A stretch of 8,553 nucleotides of DNA, taken from the NCBI GenBank assembly GCA_015228895.1, contig JADGCR010000090.1, positions 1 to 8,553 on the forward strand, in the 5' to 3' direction. A program made the translations under genes and the position numbers. This DNA comes from Magnetococcales bacterium. Lineage in GTDB: Bacteria; Pseudomonadota; Magnetococcia; Magnetococcales; Magnetaquicoccaceae. The notes beneath the pieces are model-generated. The model did no database searches and was not told the origin of the DNA. It saw only the letters and a program-made list of their open reading frames with translations. Within the stretch, counting starts at the first letter, position 1, and each line of letters opens with the position of its first letter. This document shows, piece after piece, positions 5,319 through 8,553 of the stretch.

Positions 5319-7115
5319 TCAGGAGGCAATGGCCGTGACGACACCGCGCGCCAAACGCCGCATTTCTCCCAGGATCCACTCCACCGGCATGGGAGAACCG
5401 GGCACCCGGCTCAACGCCACGACCGGTTTGGCCAGCACCCCTTGGACGAGCTGGGCGAACTGTCCTTCGTGGTTGACCTCAGGCACCAGCACCACGTCAC
5501 AATCCGCCAGGAAATCGGCCACCGGCCGCCTGGGAAAGGGGGAGAGCATCACCACCTTCATGGCGGCGCAGACGATCCCTTCGGCCTGGGCCATGAACAG
5601 GGCGTCCAGGCACTCCCCGAAGGTGGAACCCCAGGCGAGCAGTCCCACCTGGACCCGTCCCGTGGCGCCGAACCGTTTGGTCACGGTGAAGTCCGGATGC
5701 TCCAGGGCGCCCAGCAGCTTGTCGTGACGCTTGTGGCTCATGACCATGTGCATCTCCTCCTGGTCGCTGGGCCGACCCAGCTCGTTGTGTTCCAGTCCGG
5801 TGATCACATGCATGCAGCCCGCGTCCCCGGGAACGGCGCGGGGACTGATGCCATCGTCGGTCAGGGCGTACCGCTGATAACTCTCCCCCGCCTCCAGACG
5901 ACGCAACGGCTTGTTGGCGTCCAGGTTGAAGGGGGGACCGGAGGCGGTCAGGGTCACGGTTTCGTAACGGTTGGAAAGATAGAGATCCAACAGCACGATG
6001 ACCGGAGTTTGATAACGTTCCGCCATTTCAAAAGCCTTGCCCGCGCACCGATAGCACCCCTCCACGTTCGTGGGCGCGATGACGATGTGCCGGGAGTCCC
6101 CCGGACTGCCATACAGGGCGGCGTTGAGATCGGACTGTTCGGTCTTGGTGGGCAGACCCGTGGAGGGCCCCCCCCGTTGGGAGACGAACACCACGCAGGG
6201 CACCTCCGCCATGGTGGCCAGACCGATCATTTCCGACATCAGGGCCAGGCCCGGTCCGGAGGTGGCGGTGGCGGAACGCGCTCCGGCGAAACCCGCGCCG
6301 ATGTTGGCGGCCATGGCGGAGATTTCATCCTCCGTCTGGAGCAGACGCCGTCCCTTTTTGGGCAGAGCCACCGCCAGACGCTCCATGATGGTGGTGGCCG
6401 GGGTGATGGGATAGCCGAAAAAGGTTTCCAGGTTGGCGTCCAGACAACCCTGGGCCACGGCGGCATTGCCGCTCAACATGACCACCCGCTCCCCGACCGG
6501 CTCTTGTTCCAGCGGGGCGAAAGCCACGTCGTCCAGTTTGAAGATGGCGACTCCCGCGTCGAAACCCGCCTGGAATCCCGCCTGATTGCGTCCCACCACG
6601 CCCGGCCCCTGTTTGGCGAATTTCCTTTCGATGATCTGCCGGAAAGGGAGCGGGGCCAACCCCAACAGACCGGCGATGAAACCGAGCACCACCAGATTGC
6701 GGGAACGGGCGCCTCCCGTGGACTTTTCCGCCAGTTCCCGCAGGGGGACGCCATAGGGGATCTGGCCCGGCAGGACATGGCCGCTCATGTGGCCCCCTTC
6801 CGGACAGGTGACCACTGGCCGGGATTCGTAGATCACCGCCCCGCCGTCCCGCACCTCTCCCGCGTGGGGAATGGCGTGGCTGTCGTCCAGGGAGACCAGC
6901 ACATCCGACTGCCTTTTCAGGGCGTAGGACTGTTCCGTGGTGATGCGCAGACGGGAGACGCACTTGCCGAAACCGCGGATCTCCGGGGGATAGACATCGA
7001 AACTGATGACCCGGTAGCCCGCCGCGGCCACGGCGTTGCGGAGAATATCCCCGGCGGCGATGGTGCCGTCCCCCGCTGAGCCGCACAAGGCGATTTGAAT
7101 GTCGGTGGGATTCAT
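5319..7115 (-). CDS. korA: 2-oxoacid (2-oxoglutarate):ferredoxin oxidoreductase, fused gamma-alpha subunit
   Basis: Partner of KorB; the complex interconverts 2-oxoglutarate plus CoA and succinyl-CoA plus CO2 using ferredoxin, and in the reductive direction it fixes CO2. The 598 residues comprise a gamma domain (about 5-195, starting IQIALCGSAGDGTIAAGDIL and including YPPEIRGFGKCVSRLRIT) fused to an alpha domain (about 210-598). The alpha domain has YPITP at 235-239, the 2-oxoacid-binding motif of the family, SGPGLALMSEMIG near 286-298, and RGGPSTGLPTKTEQSDL at 314-330, typical of KorA-like subunits. The ATG at 7115-7113 is chosen because the family N-terminus begins a few residues before the first beta strand. 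A longer reading to a GTG at 7214 adds 33 low-complexity residues and overlaps the upstream gene by about 90 nt. The chosen start lies 7 nt after the upstream stop and has only a weak Shine-Dalgarno, so translation is probably coupled. Confidence 0.92.
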   Translation of the reverse strand: MNPTDIQIALCGSAGDGTIAAGDILRNAVAAAGYRVISFDVYPPEIRGFGKCVSRLRITTEQSYALKRQSDVLVSLDDSHAIPHAGEVRDGGAVIYESRPVVTCPEGGHMSGHVLPGQIPYGVPLRELAEKSTGGARSRNLVVLGFIAGLLGLAPLPFRQIIERKFAKQGPGVVGRNQAGFQAGFDAGVAIFKLDDVAFAPLEQEPVGERVVMLSGNAAVAQGCLDANLETFFGYPITPATTIMERLAVALPKKGRRLLQTEDEISAMAANIGAGFAGARSATATSGPGLALMSEMIGLATMAEVPCVVFVSQRGGPSTGLPTKTEQSDLNAALYGSPGDSRHIVIAPTNVEGCYRCAGKAFEMAERYQTPVIVLLDLYLSNRYETVTLTASGPPFNLDANKPLRRLEAGESYQRYALTDDGISPRAVPGDAGCMHVITGLEHNELGRPSDQEEMHMVMSHKRHDKLLGALEHPDFTVTKRFGATGRVQVGLLAWGSTFGECLDALFMAQAEGIVCAAMKVVMLSPFPRRPVADFLADCDVVLVPEVNHEGQFAQLVQGVLAKPVVALSRVPGSPMPVEWILGEMRRLARGVVTAIAS

Positions 7116-7122
7116 GGTCGGC

Positions 7123-8199
7123 TCAGTCGCAGGCCCAGAAGGGGGAGTCGAGGTGGCCTTGTCCGTCCTGACCAAGTGTTTCGTCCTGGGTTGTCGTGAA
7201 GTTTTCATTGCCACCCGTCATGTTGAGAGCCGCCACCGCACCCATGGCGCGAACGTTTTTGTGACCGTAATAGAAACGATACGCATGCTCCTGTTCCGAC
7301 CAGATCTGGCAGACATCGCCCGCGGCGTAGATGTGCGGATCGCTGGTGCGCAAGTTGGTGCCGACCAGCAACCCCCGTTCGATGTCCGTGCCCGACCCCA
7401 TCATGAACTCCACCGAAGGCAGCAGGCCATAAAACGGCATCACCACATCCCCGTACACATCCCCGCCCTGACGAAAAACCACCCGGCGGGCGGGCAGACC
7501 CGTCGTGCCGGATTCGATGGCAACCACCCCGCCCCGCGCATCCCCGTCGATCACCTCGATCCCCATGCGTTGCAGCGCGGCGAACAGCGCCACGCGCGCT
7601 TCCGTGGACACCTTGTGGGGCCAGAACGTGGCCTCGTGGGTCACCAGGATCACCCGGCAGTCGATATCGAGCAGGGTGCGGGCCAGATCCAGGCCGATCA
7701 TGTCCCCGCCGAGCATGACCACCGTGCCATTCTCCGGAAGAACCTTGCGCACCGCCAGAGCATGCTCGTAGGAACCGAAACCGTTGAGCAGATGGCGGCA
7801 GTCGGCCAACTCCTCCGGCAGATAACAGCGTCCCCCGGTGGCCACCAGCAGGGTATCGTAGGAGACCGGCTCGTTGTGGGCCAGCAGCACCTGGCGACGC
7901 TGCGCATCCACGGAGACCACATGCACATCCCGGCGCACCTGAATGCGACGTTGCCGGTAATATTCCGCCGGATGGGACAACAGTTCCCGCCAGTCCCTGT
8001 GTCCACGAAACAGTTGGGGCAGCAGGTAGCGATTGTAAAACAGCAACCGGCTGTTGGTGATGATGGTCACCAACCCCTCCGGATCCCGGTCGCGCAGACC
8101 TTCCGCGGCCTGATTGCCTGCCACGCCGTTGCCGATGATCAGGTACCGGTGGGGAGCGTTGGAGATGGAAGCGGCTTGAGGGGTCATGGTTTCACCCAT
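7123..8199 (-). CDS. FAD-dependent pyridine nucleotide-disulfide-type oxidoreductase
   Basis: Flavoprotein of 358 residues in the NADH oxidase/rubredoxin reductase/NirB N-terminal fold family. It shows the FAD motif YLIIGNGVAGNQAAEGLR (19-36), a SYDTLLVATGG segment (about 113-123), a central dinucleotide fold at VVMLGGDMIGLDLA, and the second FAD motif IYAAGDVCQIW near residues 290-300. The nucleotide fold reads G-G-D-M-I-G, with Asp where the middle glycine of GxGxxG is expected, so NAD(P)H binding is uncertain. No CxxxxC redox-active disulfide follows the FAD motif, so it is not a lipoamide or glutathione reductase type. It probably passes electrons between a nicotinamide or ferredoxin pool and a neighbouring complex (inference). 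The ATG at 8199 overlaps the upstream stop by 8 nt. An internal ATG at 8187, preceded by GGGTGA, is an alternative start four codons downstream. It is followed after 7 nt by korA, as part of the same operon. Confidence 0.82.
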   Translation of the reverse strand: MGETMTPQAASISNAPHRYLIIGNGVAGNQAAEGLRDRDPEGLVTIITNSRLLFYNRYLLPQLFRGHRDWRELLSHPAEYYRQRRIQVRRDVHVVSVDAQRRQVLLAHNEPVSYDTLLVATGGRCYLPEELADCRHLLNGFGSYEHALAVRKVLPENGTVVMLGGDMIGLDLARTLLDIDCRVILVTHEATFWPHKVSTEARVALFAALQRMGIEVIDGDARGGVVAIESGTTGLPARRVVFRQGGDVYGDVVMPFYGLLPSVEFMMGSGTDIERGLLVGTNLRTSDPHIYAAGDVCQIWSEQEHAYRFYYGHKNVRAMGAVAALNMTGGNENFTTTQDETLGQDGQGHLDSPFWACD

Positions 8200-8553
8200 C
8201 CACGGTGACGAGTCGGTTGCGGGTTATCGAGATGCACGCGACGGGACAGACCTTGAAGCAGGCTCCACAGCGGATGCATGCGTCGTTGTCGATCCAGATG
8301 GCGGCGACGCGGTTCCACTCTTTGGTTTCGTGGAGCGGGCCATAGCTGCCGTTTGTCTGAATCTCCACGCCTTGGACCAGTTTGATGCAGTTGCGGGGAG
8401 CCACATCGATGCAGGCCCGGCAGTAGATGCATCGATCCACGTTGATCTGGTAGCGGAGGTCGCACAGGTAGCACCGCCTGGCCTCCTCCCCGGTCAACTC
8501 CCTGGTGAGACCGCATTCCACCTCCTGCGCCAGATGACGCCCGGCCAACGGGG
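8192..8553 (-). CDS. C-terminal end of a GltD-like FAD oxidoreductase with a ferredoxin tail (partial)
   Basis: The reading frame stays open through the right edge, so this is the last ~119 residues of a longer protein; no credible start is seen (the first in-frame candidate is a TTG at 8548 with no room to see a ribosome site). Numbered from that TTG, it shows RCYLCD (C26, C29), then C40-X2-C43-X2-C46 with A50-P51 instead of Cys-Pro and C54 shortly after, then a regular C91-X2-C94-X2-C97-X3-C101-P ferredoxin motif. The segment RCYLCDLRYQINVDRCIYC followed by APRNCIKLV resembles the tail of glutamate-synthase small-subunit-like flavoproteins that carry two [4Fe-4S] clusters. A role in electron transfer between NAD(P)H and ferredoxin is inferred from this and from korA/korB downstream. 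Its stop overlaps the next start. A stand-alone small dicluster ferredoxin is the alternative. Confidence 0.7.
   Translation of the reverse strand, partial: PLAGRHLAQEVECGLTRELTGEEARRCYLCDLRYQINVDRCIYCRACIDVAPRNCIKLVQGVEIQTNGSYGPLHETKEWNRVAAIWIDNDACIRCGACFKVCPVACISITRNRLVTVDG

Noticed and set aside
5442..7079. 545-residue open frame on the plus strand antisense to korA
   Set aside because: Low-complexity His/Gly/Gln-rich shadow of korA, without a domain or ribosome site; korA carries all the family motifs.
7116..7214. N-terminal extension of korA to a GTG at 7214
   Set aside because: Adds 33 residues rich in Thr, Pro, Arg and Lys that overlap the C-terminus of the upstream gene; the family N-terminus fits the ATG at 7115.

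Overview
The window is a compact, GC-rich bacterial locus in which every supported gene lies on the minus strand, so it reads from right to left. It holds a central carbon and redox operon that looks like the core of a reductive (or reversible) TCA cycle. In order of transcription: the C-terminal end of a GltD-like flavoprotein with a ferredoxin tail; an FAD-dependent pyridine nucleotide-disulfide-type oxidoreductase; the fused gamma-alpha subunit and the beta subunit of a 2-oxoacid (probably 2-oxoglutarate):ferredoxin oxidoreductase; the flavoprotein, iron-sulfur and HdrB-like subunits of a class E succinate dehydrogenase/fumarate reductase; and a small phasin. A strong hairpin followed by an AT-rich tail closes the operon. 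Downstream of it, and running off the left edge, is the N-terminus of acetyl-CoA synthetase.

Layout: 8553-8192 GltD-like C-terminus (partial); 8199-7123 FAD oxidoreductase; 7115-5319 korA; 5293-4427 korB; 4383-2692 sdhA/frdA; 2679-1696 sdhB/frdB; 1662-778 sdhE (HdrB-like); 716-360 phasin; 351-308 terminator; 241-1 acsA (partial). Gaps inside the operon run from an 8-nt overlap to about 60 nt, and most genes have a clear Shine-Dalgarno sequence. No stretch over 300 bases lacks a gene. I saw no tRNA, rRNA, CRISPR array, insertion sequence or repeat family.

How the genes could work together (inference): in the reductive direction the SdhA-SdhB-SdhE complex reduces fumarate to succinate, and KorAB carboxylates succinyl-CoA to 2-oxoglutarate with reduced ferredoxin. 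The two upstream flavoproteins, one with its own iron-sulfur clusters, are good candidates for moving electrons between NAD(P)H, ferredoxin and this pair. Phasin and acetyl-CoA synthetase point to polyhydroxyalkanoate storage and acetate/acetyl-CoA metabolism next to carbon fixation. Three details make the redox wiring worth a closer look: the SdhB centre that is normally [3Fe-4S] has an extra cysteine; SdhA has no Tat signal and the window encodes no integral membrane anchor; and the oxidoreductase has a degenerate dinucleotide-binding glycine motif.

Organism: base composition, the phasin and the operon content fit a proteobacterium with an autotrophic, microaerobic or anaerobic lifestyle. 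The combination recalls magnetotactic Magnetococcus-type bacteria, which use a reductive TCA cycle, but the sequence alone does not prove this.
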